A DNA stretch of 64,000 nucleotides from Parastagonospora avenae f. sp. tritici 18332-5 (taxonomy: Eukaryota; Ascomycota; Dothideomycetes; Pleosporales; Phaeosphaeriaceae). The notes under the pieces were generated by a model, which worked only from the letters and a program-made list of their open reading frames with translations, was not told the origin of the DNA and did no database searches. Both the position numbers and the translations under genes were made by a program. The stretch covers positions 641,404 to 705,403 of the forward strand of contig JAFJTR010000008.1 of NCBI GenBank assembly GCA_022559985.1, read 5' to 3'. Numbering within the stretch: the stretch's first letter is position 1; every line of letters starts with the position of its first letter. Positions 46,425 through 56,482 of this stretch are shown one piece after another.

Positions 46425-47151
46425 ATCAACGGCATGTAACATATCAGACCTACTGTCATGTCACTAAACAATCTGCATGCCGTGGGCAGACACCGCAAAA
46501 GCAAAGTACTGACATTTTGTCGCGCTATAGAAGCCATACGATAGAACTGTAGTATAAGAAATGTTAAGACCGAGCATGTTCTAGACAGCACGGTAGTTCT
46601 TTGTAGCCCCATGAGACGTGCAACACACAACTATCGTTCCTACACATACCAACTCCATCAATTCATGAACATCGTACGACCCGCTACTCCACCCAAGCAA
46701 CCCCACATTAGAGCTCACAGAGAACCAGGATACACCAGCTCTTCCGCTGCGCCGCTCTCATTACAGCTTTCACACCCACTCACATAAGTGCGCAGCTAGT
46801 CAACGGCGACGCAACAGTCTTCATTCGGATATGAATCCAACATCGACGCATAGGGACTTGTTCTGACGAGGAGCTTAGTCCTCGGTGCGCGCCGCATTAT
46901 GCTCTTGGAGGAGTGGATTGAGAAGAGTGAAGAGGCGAGGTATGAGGAGATTAGTGATGGCAGGGCGGGGTGTGTGCGATGATGGGAAATAGATAATGGG
47001 GTCGTATCTTTGCGAGATGGCTCCGTATTTTGCGGTGCATGTAAATCAAATTGATTGAAGACAAGTCATGTGATCTGCATACGGCATAATTCCCAAGTTC
47101 TGTGGTATGACTGCTCAAAGATACTATAAGTGTCTTCGAAAAAAGCCCTTC
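46425..47151. other. Convergent intergenic gap
   Basis: Between the 3' ends of glucosidase I (+) and the small secreted protein (-). No supported gene. Confidence 0.5.
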
Positions 47152-47650
47152 TCACGCAATTCCCCACGCCTCAGTCGGAGTGATGTACAAGTCCGCCGGC
47201 GCACCACCATGTGGGATAGTCCCGTTGCCAGTGTACCAGTAGGTTGCACCGTTCCTACCATCGGCCCTGCTTCTCATCAGCTTGCAATCCGGATCGGCTG
47301 TCAATATCAACTTACACCGAGAATGTGTATCTCACACTCCAAGTCGCACTAGCGTCAACACCCAGATTGAACTCCTGCGCGAGCACATCGCCAGGAGTAT
47401 CGATGTCGACACTGCCGCAGGACTTGAAGTCGCCCTGTACGTTGGTGCCGTAGCAGCCGGTTGCAGAGAAGCCTGGCTGGTCATTTGGACCGACGGGCGC
47501 AGAGACGTTAAAGCTGTAACGGCATTCTGCTGCGTTACAGATGCTTGTTGCGCCTGTGAGGTGCCAGAGCCAAAGCACTGGGTCCGCTGGAAGAGCAGCC
47601 GCGGAGGCGCTGGCGGCGAGGAGGGCGATAATCGGCGTCTTGAAAAACAT
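47152..47650 (-). CDS. Small cysteine-containing secreted protein, possibly AA1-like
   Basis: Exons 47316..47650 and 47152..47266 (minus strand) encode 149 residues. The intron (GTAAGT...AGCAG) joins RYTFSV to ADGRNGATYWYTG. The first 18 residues (MFFKTPIIALLAASASAA) are a signal peptide. The mature part has four cysteines in SIC, AEC, TGCY and KSCG, and a beta-rich pattern (CRYSFNVSAP; WSVRYTFSV). This spacing resembles the AA1-like (Alt a 1-type) family of Dothideomycetes, but similarity is modest and I rate it as possible only. An upstream in-frame Met at 47734 would hide the signal peptide and is rejected. Likely secreted; a role at a host or environmental interface is inference. Confidence 0.75.
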
Positions 47651-48183
47651 GATGTCTGTTGTGCGGCTTTCGCGGTCTTGTCGTGGGGATGCGTGGAGGA
47701 CTGCAAATGGTGCATTTTCCATCGACGAGCTCACAACTCTTTATAACCTCTTCGAACTCAGCAAGACGTTTGCGTCATCGCTGCCTCCGAGTCCGATATT
47801 CGCGAAGCTTTCGTGTCGACAGCAGATACGAGGTTGACGATGTCTCGTCGTTCCTTCTAGAGCACAAGAGCCGGCAAGCGTTGTACCAATGCAACGCCAG
47901 TCGTACCTCATGATGCAATGATACAAGATCATATGGCAGCACAGGTGCTGCATACCCATAACCACAAAATCTATCGGATACCACATGTGGTTGGGTGGAT
48001 GACGAAGCTTGTGTTGAGCTCACTGCTTAGTGGTTGAGAGTCAGTGTCGGAATGTGAAAATGGCATCTTCGCTTCCTCCCAAGCGCGATTTTATGTCGGA
48101 ATTAGGAATGGCTTATCCGGCGAGGCGGCCGTCCACTGCTGTGGGTATAGCTAGCTTCTTCGGATCCGCGATGCAAGCAAGGT
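47651..48183. other. Intergenic, nothing supported
   Basis: The promoter of the secreted-protein gene and the 3' side of the Sld7-like gene. No gene seen. Confidence 0.5.
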
Positions 48184-49810
48184 TCATGTAGAAGGTGCCT
48201 CACTCTCTCCGAGCTTTCTCCTACTGACTGGCGATCCAGTGTAGGCATGAGGATCAGTCTTTGACCTCATCACACCGGGGCGTTTTGAGCTTGGCAAATC
48301 GAACGGACTGGCTTGGCTGTGTACAGTATCAGGCACTCCTAATCGATTTTTACTACCAGGAGTGGCCACTGGATTCGTCGACTGTGCTGTAGGTACTGGT
48401 TGCGCCAACGGGTCGCTCAGGTAGATGGCCAGAAGCTTCTCAACTACGTCGCGCATCTGATCGGGCTGGGCGTGTAGTGGTCGGTCCGCAATATGCTTTC
48501 GCTGTGCACATATTAGCAGAGTCCAAGTAGTAAGGGAGTGTACAAGAACTTACGAACGCAAACGCTGCACCTTTGTACGTCTGGTGATACATCAGCTTGT
48601 ACTCTTCGTCTTTCGCAGCTTCCTCAGCCGCAGTCTCTACACCGTTCTCCTGGCTTTCTTCTGCACCAGGCGCAACAGACGTCCTGCAAGATCGATTTCT
48701 CTTTCGTTGCTGCCAGCCGTGCATGCGCATTGCTGCCATGACCACACGCGACAGTGCTTCTTTGTTTCTCGATTCTGTTGTTGGCTCTTCTGCCTGTAGT
48801 GACATAGTAGCGACCCGGGAAAGGTTTGATCGCTTGGTCTGACCGTCCTGTACACCTTTACGACTTAGCGGTCTCGTGTCTGAAGATATGCTAGGGGAAC
48901 GAGACAATTGTCTTGAAGTCGGTCTCGACAGCGGACCGTTGGCCGAACTTGGTCTGAACTCTGCTGAAGGCTTGGTATCGCCGGAGAATGACTTCCTATG
49001 GCCAAGAGATGATTGAGACTCGCTGCCTCGAGCAGCTAGGGCTGCAATTCCGGCCCCGCCCTTGCCTCGAGCCTTTTTGTGTGCAATTGTAGCCTCCTCG
49101 AAAATATCTCGCTTTCGTTTTGGAGAGTCTGGGGCCTGCTGTGTTTCGCCATGCGGTGCTATGAACTGAGCTTCAACATGAGCCGCGTCCTTGTCCGCTG
49201 GAGCTGGAGCTGGTGATGCCGGGGTTATACCCGCGGAAGCCTGCTGGTATAGGAGATGGGATGAAAGTGGCAGTGCGTGCACTCGTAGCTCGGGTAGCTG
49301 TCTGGCTTCTGCATCGTCGTGTTCTGGTGACGACGAAGGTGGTGTTGGTAGTCCTGCTGCTGGAGGAACCGCGATGGTGCCGTAGAATAGTATCTCTGTC
49401 ACCCTGGATATGTTCCCTTCTTCGCCAGTACTCTCTACCTGTACAAGAATACCAATTGGGGATTGTGAGCGGGCTAGCGTCCACCAAGCACCCTCAGAAG
49501 TTGTTTCCTCCGTGGGAGCAGCCGACTTGCTGAGCAGGATCGATTCGAACCATGCTTCTGTGGCTTCGCATGTTGTCCAGACATCTAGACTTGGTCCGGC
49601 AGCGAGGTACAACGGGATCTTGGCGGTTTCGACAGTGGCCAGGAAGCGTAGAGAAGTGAAATGTAGAACTGGCGATGACGCGACGTTGGGCAATGCAAGA
49701 CCGACATCTGCGATGATTAGAAGAGCTTTTCATACATGTGGATACAACCATGTACCTTTGATTGCGTTGCCGTCGGAGAACAGTATGTCTCCGCTCCATA
49801 CGTCTACCAT
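48184..49810 (-). CDS. Possible Sld7-like DNA replication protein
   Basis: Exons 49756..49810, 48554..49707 and 48184..48501 (minus strand) encode 508 residues. Joins restore GNAIKDVGLALPN and AAFAFRKHIADRPL. The N-terminal ~190 residues look folded and beta-rich (VDVWSGDILFSDG; FTSLRFLATVETAKIPLYL; SPIGILVQVEST). A long disordered, Ser/Arg-rich middle follows, with basic patches (SPKRKRDIF; HKKARGKGG). Near the end is a helical block (DEEYKLMYHQTYKGAAFAFR, then QMRDVVEKLLAIYL). That block recalls the Sld7 C-terminal domain, which binds Sld3 at replication origins in yeast. This is recognition from memory of the family's shape, not a search result. The basic patches fit a nuclear protein. The tail has SP sites that could be kinase targets. 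Confidence 0.6.
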
Positions 49811-50056
49811 GGTGACGTTGGTGACATCTTGAAGAGTGATGCCACGCGCGTAACGACGCGCCGCGGGTCACGCTAATTTACGCGACTCCACGTGCTCCTA
49901 TTCGGCTTCCCCGGAAATGCACTTTCACTTCAACATGCCTTTCTATGATTGATGCTGTCATACACTTCTTGTCTGGTCTACTCTCCCTCTGCGATTATGG
50001 TAATGGAGTCAGCAGCGCTTGGTTCTATTTTGCACGTCTCCTATGCTTCTCCCTGC

Positions 50057-50452
50057 CTATCCCAACAAACCCATCAGCAACCCTCCCAATCCCACCATCG
50101 TACTCCCATATCCCCAATGATTCCATCCCCCGGTGCCCGCTTCGTTTTTGACAACCACCCCATCCACACCTGCACACAAACCCCCTGCAATCAGAATCAT
50201 CCCAGCGCTCCTCCTCGTGCCAAACCACGTCGATGCGAAGATAGCTGCGCCCATGAACAAGTCCTTGGCGCCATATAGTACCATGATGCGCTCCATAACG
50301 GTCCATTCAGATGTGCTGGATGGTGAACCGGAGAAGCCGTAGAGCGAGTAGCCGGTACGTGGGTAGAGCATGTACGTCACCCCGAAGCCGAATAGTATGA
50401 AGCTGAAGGCGGTGGAGGCGTAGAGGAGAGATGGATGGCGCGAGAGGCCCAT
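50057..50452 (-). CDS. Small four-helix membrane protein, DUF4267-like
   Basis: A single exon of 131 codons. Four membrane helices are visible: residues ~8-29 (YASTAFSFILFGFGVTYML), ~58-78 (LYGAKDLFMGAAIFASTWF), ~82-102 (SAGMILIAGGLCAGVDGVVV) and ~112-130 (YGSTMVGLGGLLMGLLG). The GAKDLFMG stretch and overall length are as in DUF4267 proteins of fungi, which are uncharacterised and often lie near oxidoreductase genes. That does not apply here. There is no cleavable signal. Function unknown. Confidence 0.75.
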   Translation of the reverse strand: MGLSRHPSLLYASTAFSFILFGFGVTYMLYPRTGYSLYGFSGSPSSTSEWTVMERIMVLYGAKDLFMGAAIFASTWFGTRRSAGMILIAGGLCAGVDGVVVKNEAGTGGWNHWGYGSTMVGLGGLLMGLLG

Positions 50453-50755
50453 CTTGAATATTGCGAGATGTGCTTCACGGTGTCACTTGTGGATCAAATG
50501 AAGGTAATATTACACTGTCAATTTCCAGCTCAAGTTACTGGAAGCCAGGCGATGCTCGCAAAATGTGCGGCGATGTCCCGCCTTTTGTATTGGGTTGCGA
50601 CCGAACGCATCTATGACTTTGTGCGGATCCCGAGGATACCGCACCCGGCGGCGTAAGGCCACCCCAAACCCTATCCTGTACTCCCTCACCACCAAAGTCC
50701 TGCGCCGACGCCGCCCTCAGTCGGCATGTCGGCGCCGCGATGCTCTAAGATGCGC
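50453..50755. other. Intergenic gap
   Basis: A short spacer with the promoter of the DUF4267-like gene and the 3' UTR of the next minus-strand gene. Nothing else seen. Confidence 0.5.
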
Positions 50756-51745
50756 TCAAGTCGGACCCTGTGTAGGATCGTAGACGCTAGGCTGCAGCAT
50801 CGTCTGCGCTGCACCCTCCCCTCCATCCTTCAACTCGGGCGCGGACCTCACCCTCTTCTTCAACCTGATCAAAAACGTCTTCTTAACATCCTCCGCACTC
50901 TCAGCTTTCTTGACGTTTTTGGCCTTCATCTCCAAAACTTCCATGTTCCTGTTGAGCAGCGACATTGCAGCCGCTTCCTTTGCCTCGCGATCTTCTCGCT
51001 CCTTGGTCTTGCGCCTGCTCTCTGGCAATGGCATTCTGTTAAATATAACCCGGTCGCTGAAGCGCAGGGATAGCATCTTACCAAACTCGGGGAATAGGGC
51101 TTCGGCGGCCTGGAACACACTGCGGCGTTCCCGGCTCATCAGGTACCAGCCGCGGATCTTGTTGAAGTCTTCGCGGTGGTAGTGGAAGTCGACTTGGGAC
51201 TGGATGAAGTTGATGGCCATGAGGCGCAATACTTCCGAATCGGAGGGGAAGTGCGTCCAGAGTGCTTGAATCTCGACCAAGGTTACTGGCGGACCGTTGA
51301 TTAGCCGTGTCTGCAGGTGGATCATGAGCGCATCGAGTCCGGCAGGATGGAGCTCGAGCAGCAGCCATGACTTGCGGATCGAGACCGAGGTGATGGTGGT
51401 GGCAGGCAGTTCGAGCTGGTGCTTAGGCACGGCCATGCCGGTGGACTGGAGGACCTTGAGGATGATGCGCTGGAAGCTTGCAATGTCAGTGTCTAGAGCG
51501 ATGTCAATTCCGACATAAGGAGTACGCAAGACACCTTTGGCGACATCTGCGGGCAAGTTCTCCGGGACTGGTAGGACGTATTGCGCGAGCTTGGGGATGA
51601 AGCGTACGACCGCCTTGAGCGGGATGCGCGAGGGCAATTTGTCGACCATGCTGACATTGTTGATAGCGAAGATGACATACGGCGGTGCTCGAATATCGTC
51701 TGGCAGCGGCAACGTAGTGGGCGGGAACTCGAGGAGGTACGACAT
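50756..51745 (-). CDS. Unknown 329-residue fungal protein
   Basis: A single exon. The N-terminal ~220 residues look globular (PPYVIFAINNVSMVDKLPSR; VGIDIALDTDIASFQRIILK; SWLLLELHPAGLDALMIHL). The C-terminal third is strongly charged and helical (RRKTKEREDREAKEAAAMSL; VLEMKAKNVKKAESAEDVKK) and could form a coiled coil. No signal, membrane helix or catalytic motif is visible. Good codon use and an unbroken frame argue that it is real. I do not recognise the family. Confidence 0.72.
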   Translation of the reverse strand: MSYLLEFPPTTLPLPDDIRAPPYVIFAINNVSMVDKLPSRIPLKAVVRFIPKLAQYVLPVPENLPADVAKGVLRTPYVGIDIALDTDIASFQRIILKVLQSTGMAVPKHQLELPATTITSVSIRKSWLLLELHPAGLDALMIHLQTRLINGPPVTLVEIQALWTHFPSDSEVLRLMAINFIQSQVDFHYHREDFNKIRGWYLMSRERRSVFQAAEALFPEFGKMLSLRFSDRVIFNRMPLPESRRKTKEREDREAKEAAAMSLLNRNMEVLEMKAKNVKKAESAEDVKKTFLIRLKKRVRSAPELKDGGEGAAQTMLQPSVYDPTQGPT

Positions 51746-52483
51746 GGTAGTTTCGTTGTAGTCAGGGAGTTTGGTTGAGTGTGTTGACGCGACGACAGAG
51801 AAGATCGAAGAAAAAAGACTCTTCTACAAGAAAACCAACCCGCCCGCTCATTGCTACACGCTACGCTGCTGTGTGTTTGTCTGTCACAATAACAACGGAA
51901 AAATCTCTTCTCTTGCGCGCAAACGCTCCTTCACCTGCGCTCCCGCTTTCACTCCGCCTCCCGCCGCACTCAACCGCCTCAAACACCCACCGCACACACA
52001 GATACTCCCATCGAAAATACTCCTCTATATAACCTCCTTAAAGCACCATAATCTCATCAACCACCTCCATTCCGCCCTGGCTCCAGGCTTGCTTAGTCTA
52101 AGTACTCTCGCATGTGATCTACCCTTTAGATGGCAACATCTACCCTTTAGGTCTTCCGCGAGTTGAGTTATCCTCAGCCTGCCTGCTACCTGGAGCGTAA
52201 AGGGGCGTGCGGTCGAGTAACGGAAAACTCCCATTCAACATCAGAGTTTACACGTCGCCTTTCCCCGGACTTCCCTACCTATAGGGAATAGAGTTGGGGG
52301 TTAGTGTGCTTTTTGCTGGTTTGATCAGATTTTTTTCTTTTTGCTTCTTTTATGCAGGTGAAGAATATAATCGGCATTAGATTAACTAGCACTAGTGTGA
52401 CTTAGCTATGTCAAGATGATGAGAAGAGAAAAGCCTTAATTAAGGAAGTCAGGCTTGGATAGCATTTCATTGCCATTACATCT
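51746..52483. other. Intergenic with a 13-bp direct repeat
   Basis: Promoter of the 329-aa protein and 3' side of the HET gene. ATCTACCCTTTAG occurs at 52117-52129 and again at 52138-52150. The stretch 52300-52450 is A/T-rich. No gene seen. Confidence 0.5.
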
Positions 52484-54550
52484 TCAAACCAGTACTACCG
52501 TCCTCTTCTCTGCTTCTTTAAAGATCGTACCATCCAGACCAACACAATCCCTTGGTCCAGCAATCTTCATCATACCTATGCGCTCAAAACAACCCGTCGA
52601 CAGTGGAGATTGTCGCAATACAAGTGAGAAAAGATAATCCTTCTGTCCCAGCTGCAGCATGCTCATGCACAAACAAAAGACCTTTGTACCTGGGCGTACT
52701 TGAATCAATCCCTCCTCTTCGAGGAGATAGTCGCCGTCCATCGGTATCGTGACATCGCCAAACTCCACAAAGTGCTGGACCGTTTCCTCTCCTTCATGCA
52801 TTTTTACATCCCAAACAAGCATGCCTTCCGCAACCAATCCCGAAATCGTCAATTCGCCACTAACAACACCACCAAATTCATCAACTGCCGCAGCAACGAC
52901 ATTGCAGCTCTCAATCTTGCTGTAATGAGCATACGGCATGCGGTCCTCAAGCCCCTCATCCTCCAAGTCCGTAAAGAGAATCGTGTCGTAATACCCGACA
53001 CCCGCCGCATACTCCACGCTCGCCCAACTCCACGTCGGTGCATTGCGAGGCTCAGGCCTAAGACACTTGAGCTTCGATGGTGAGTACAAAGTCCAGAGTA
53101 GATCGTCATTGAGTGCATCCTCCCACAAGCCAGCAAGATATCGTGCATTCCTCTTCGACGCCATTTGTCGCGCTAGGCCGCCAAACGCAGGCAGTCTGTC
53201 TTTCGACTTCGTCAAGCGCAAGGCGGTATAGCAACTCACCATCGAGCGCCACAGTCTTGCGCCATGGTATTGTACTTTCTCAAGCGCACGCGCTGTGTAG
53301 CATTGATCATATGCCTCCAGTGCCCCTGCGTACCCGACCTTGATCAGCGGAACAGGCGTCTCGGTGCCCGCGCCGTGGAATCTGATAGTGCCGCATTCGC
53401 ACTGGATTGCGGATTTGCATTCGAAGAAGAGCTCGTAGCGGCCGAAGTGGAGCACGCGGGTGGAGAGCATGCGTTCTTGGTAGACCCATGCTCTGCTGAG
53501 GAGGGGGTAGTATTTCTCGGAAGACGTCATTCCGGCGCTTTCGAGGATGTTGTCGATTTGGTGGTCGATGCGTTCGCGGAAGTAGAGGCAGTAATTTTCC
53601 CCCTCAGGTGTGGTGCCAGTGACACAGTAGTCGGGTGTACTTGAGAAGAGGCCACCGAGGCCGTTACGAGATTTGGTTCCGGCGATGGTTAGATAGCTGT
53701 TGCTGTAGATTGATGCCATCTTTGCTGATTCGACTTGCCAGTCTTCAGTCGAATCTTGGATGATGCAAAGAGAGTCGATCCAGATGTATCGAAAGCCAAG
53801 CGTTCGTGTGAGTGTGATGGCATCTTGAAATGTATTTGACAACTCATCCCAGCTGATACCTTGTTTGCGCTGATCGAGAGCTGCCATTGTGGTTGTTATG
53901 ATCTGCTCAAGCCCCCAACAGTGACTTAGACAAACGTAGTCCTCCTCCAGCCCATTCGATTCGAACAGTCTTACCGAACCGTTATCCGTTCCGACGTCAA
54001 CCACACGCTTCGGCAACGCGGGTGACTCTACCGTGTCGCACAACGAGTCAGCATGCTCCTCTGTACACTCAGCGATCCAGCCTTGAATAGTGTTCAGAGC
54101 CTCCACTGAATCCGTTCGTGGGCTCGTTCTGCTTAGCGTGGGCATGTAGTCCCAGGCATCAGGAACGTGGCAGTCTTCATCCTCTGTCACAAAGAATTCC
54201 ACCTCAAACTTCCGCCCGGTAGCCAATTGAAAGGTGATGTGTTTGTCACAGTCCGCTTCCTCCACATCTTCAAAGTGTGACGGATAGTAAAACCGGATGC
54301 TGCCGTGAACAATATCCCGTTCCGGTATATCATGTTGTTCGAACACACCGCGACAACCCTTTACTGTGATCTCGCAGCCATAGCATTTTTTTGCTGACTC
54401 CAAAAACTCCCCCCAAAGGAACTTAGGGACAATGAGGCTCCGAACACCTTGTCCAATATGTTGGTTGCTCTCTACTCTGGTGGCGATCGGCCATCTTCCC
54501 TGGAATTGATTACATGTATTACATCGCATGACCGGCAACATCGATGTCAT
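52484..54550 (-). CDS. HET domain protein (heterokaryon-incompatibility type)
   Basis: A single exon of 688 codons from the ATG at 54550. An earlier in-frame GTG at 54580 is not a credible start. The HET domain starts near residue 210 with YVCLSHCWGLEQIITTT. It continues through GISWDELSNTFQDAITLTR, GFRYIWIDSLCIIQDS and EDWQVESAKMASIYSNSYL, and then TIAGTKSRNGLGGLFS. These are the diagnostic HET motifs. Later SRAWVYQERMLSTRVLHFG and PTWSWASVEY complete the usual layout. The N-terminal 100 residues carry CNTCNQF and KKCYGC cysteine pairs. HET proteins can trigger cell death on recognition of non-self; most paralogs have no proven role. The neighbour upstream on the same strand is a MYND-finger gene ending 179 bp away. 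Confidence 0.93.
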   Translation of the reverse strand: MTSMLPVMRCNTCNQFQGRWPIATRVESNQHIGQGVRSLIVPKFLWGEFLESAKKCYGCEITVKGCRGVFEQHDIPERDIVHGSIRFYYPSHFEDVEEADCDKHITFQLATGRKFEVEFFVTEDEDCHVPDAWDYMPTLSRTSPRTDSVEALNTIQGWIAECTEEHADSLCDTVESPALPKRVVDVGTDNGSVRLFESNGLEEDYVCLSHCWGLEQIITTTMAALDQRKQGISWDELSNTFQDAITLTRTLGFRYIWIDSLCIIQDSTEDWQVESAKMASIYSNSYLTIAGTKSRNGLGGLFSSTPDYCVTGTTPEGENYCLYFRERIDHQIDNILESAGMTSSEKYYPLLSRAWVYQERMLSTRVLHFGRYELFFECKSAIQCECGTIRFHGAGTETPVPLIKVGYAGALEAYDQCYTARALEKVQYHGARLWRSMVSCYTALRLTKSKDRLPAFGGLARQMASKRNARYLAGLWEDALNDDLLWTLYSPSKLKCLRPEPRNAPTWSWASVEYAAGVGYYDTILFTDLEDEGLEDRMPYAHYSKIESCNVVAAAVDEFGGVVSGELTISGLVAEGMLVWDVKMHEGEETVQHFVEFGDVTIPMDGDYLLEEEGLIQVRPGTKVFCLCMSMLQLGQKDYLFSLVLRQSPLSTGCFERIGMMKIAGPRDCVGLDGTIFKEAEKRTVVLV

Positions 54551-54728
54551 GAAGTTTGTTGGTGGTGGTAAGTTCTGCACAGCCTGGAGGGGTCGAGAGT
54601 AAGCCGCTTCGCCTAATTGATCCTTGTCGCTTGGTGCAGCTGCATGTCATCAGATGATAGCAAATCATCGGAAAGATCGAGAAGCCGCTTCGGCCTTCCT
54701 GTCCGGCTCTTACAATCCGATACCCAAC

Positions 54729-55898
54729 CTAATACACCACGAAAGAAGCCATCAACTCTTCGATGACACTGATTGCGCCTGGAGTTTCAGACCATGCGTT
54801 GTAGTTGTGCTGCAGAATGAGCTGCATCTGCCCCTCATCTCCTTGTTTGTAAGAAACAGGTCGGGCCTTGAGATGTTCGCCGGGCTCGATCAGTGCGGGC
54901 CAGAAGTGCGGATTCAATTCTGTCACAACTGTGTATAGCTCCAGAATCTGCTTCTGCAATTCTGCAAGGTGTGTTGACTGGTCATCTCTTTCGATGATCC
55001 TTGATTCAGAAGTGAGAATCGATGCGATACAGTGCTGTTGTATGGTGTCGAGAATTTCCCTTGGGACGTGCGGACCAGCGAATTCCCGTGCTCGTTGTAC
55101 AGATTGGAGATCTATAAGCAACTGGATCTTGAGTAGAGTGATGGCAATGAGATGTGACAAGTCTTTCTCCCTTGCCGTAAATATCTCGAGACCCTGGAAA
55201 ACATCCGCGTCTTTGGTGTCGAGGTAGCCAGCGCGCGGATCCTGCCAATCGTGGTCCGCATGCCCAGTTGTAGCCCACCCTGTATTTCGTAGTATGATCA
55301 GTGTACATCTCGCATGCAATTTATAGGGACTTTACGTACAATGGCAAAAATCATAAGCGTCTTGCACTCGCCCCAGTCTGAGAAGAAGCGCAGGTACAAC
55401 GTCGCGAGCGCACATCTCATCTGTTCGCCACAACCGTAGCATATCAAAAAGATGATCCAACGCCAATGTGACGGCCTGCTCCGTATTCAGTTTGAGCAAA
55501 ACTTCGACGAGCGACCGGCGAAGGCGCATGTACTCCCACGCGGCGCCTCTTCGCCAAACAGGACGCCACTCTCTTTCAGTCATTGCGTCGCCATAACGTC
55601 GTCTCAAAGACTTTTCAGCTTTCTTGTAACTCGCGCGTGCCTTTCGAATCTTGGAGCATGCAGATCGATGACCTGGGCGATCGAGAAGTTGATGTTCATG
55701 ACTGCAGTACTGCACCACCTCACACATTTCACACGTCGGCCAAGTACCGGCTGTGACTTCACCTTGCTTATTGCAGCCAGGTATCGCGCAACCCCAGATT
55801 AGGCGTGTAGAAATATTGAAGTTGCGTGCAGTGGCGTCACGTGAGCTTTCCGGCTCATCGTTGTCGGCAAATATACTATCGGATGGCAATGAGGTCAT
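54729..55898 (-). CDS. MYND-type zinc finger protein
   Basis: Exons 55340..55898 and 54729..55279 (minus strand) encode 369 residues. The intron (GTACGT...TACAG) restores DFCHWWATTGHADHDW. The MYND finger is at residues ~35-82: CAIPGC, then CEMCEVVQYCS, then HRSAC. This is a standard cysteine/histidine pattern for binding Pro-rich partner peptides. After it a basic helix (ASYKKAEKSLRRRY) and a helical domain run to the end (LSHLIAITLLKIQLLIDLQS; LQKQILELYTVVTELN). There is no SET domain, so it is not a SMYD-type methyltransferase. This layout (N-terminal MYND plus helical tail) is frequent among uncharacterised fungal proteins. Function unknown; protein-protein interaction is likely. Confidence 0.87.
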
Positions 55899-56482
55899 TG
55901 GCCTGCTCGAAATATACTCATCGAGCCGTGCTTGGTCTTCACTACTGGATTAGCGGTCGACAACTCGCCCTTGAATGTAGTTACCTTCTTGCGCGCATTG
56001 CTGTAGATATTCCGACGGATCCATGCTTTCAAAATGCTTTGCGTGTAGTTTTCAGGAAAGACTCGGAGCGTGCAAGTCCAGTATGAGGGGGGACGGTCGG
56101 CCTGGAGAGGGCGAGCCAGCTCCCTAATCTTGGTTGAGATGAGTCACCATCCCAATGTGCCGGATAAAGGTGTGAAAACACCGATCGATAATTCAGACTT
56201 TAGTGGCAGTGTGAGATGAACAAGAATGTGTCTGATGCGACAGGCGTAGCTTGAAGTACGCTAAACCGCCAGTTCAAATGTCAGCGGGTACTTGGCCAAA
56301 GGTTCGTCGAGGTCAGCATCCAAGTTCGTCTTATTTCAACCACTACTCGGCGAATGTGTGAAGTAATTACCTTAAATGTACAGAATCGTCATATGTACAG
56401 GCCTCGCTATGCAATGCAAATTTCCTCGCTGTGAACGCCCAATGATGCATCACGCTCTCACTCCCCGGTGCAGCGCAATCGC
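55899..56482. other. Intergenic gap
   Basis: Between the start of the MYND gene and the 3' end of the RNA polymerase III gene, both on the minus strand. Nothing further seen. Confidence 0.5.

Noticed and set aside
43100..47700. A biosynthetic or glycosylation gene cluster around glucosidase I
   Set aside because: The neighbours are unrelated in function and orientation; GPI13 is about 14 kb away with unrelated genes between.
47651..47734. Upstream in-frame Met for the small secreted protein
   Set aside because: It would place about 28 polar residues before a good signal peptide; the Met at 47650 is better.
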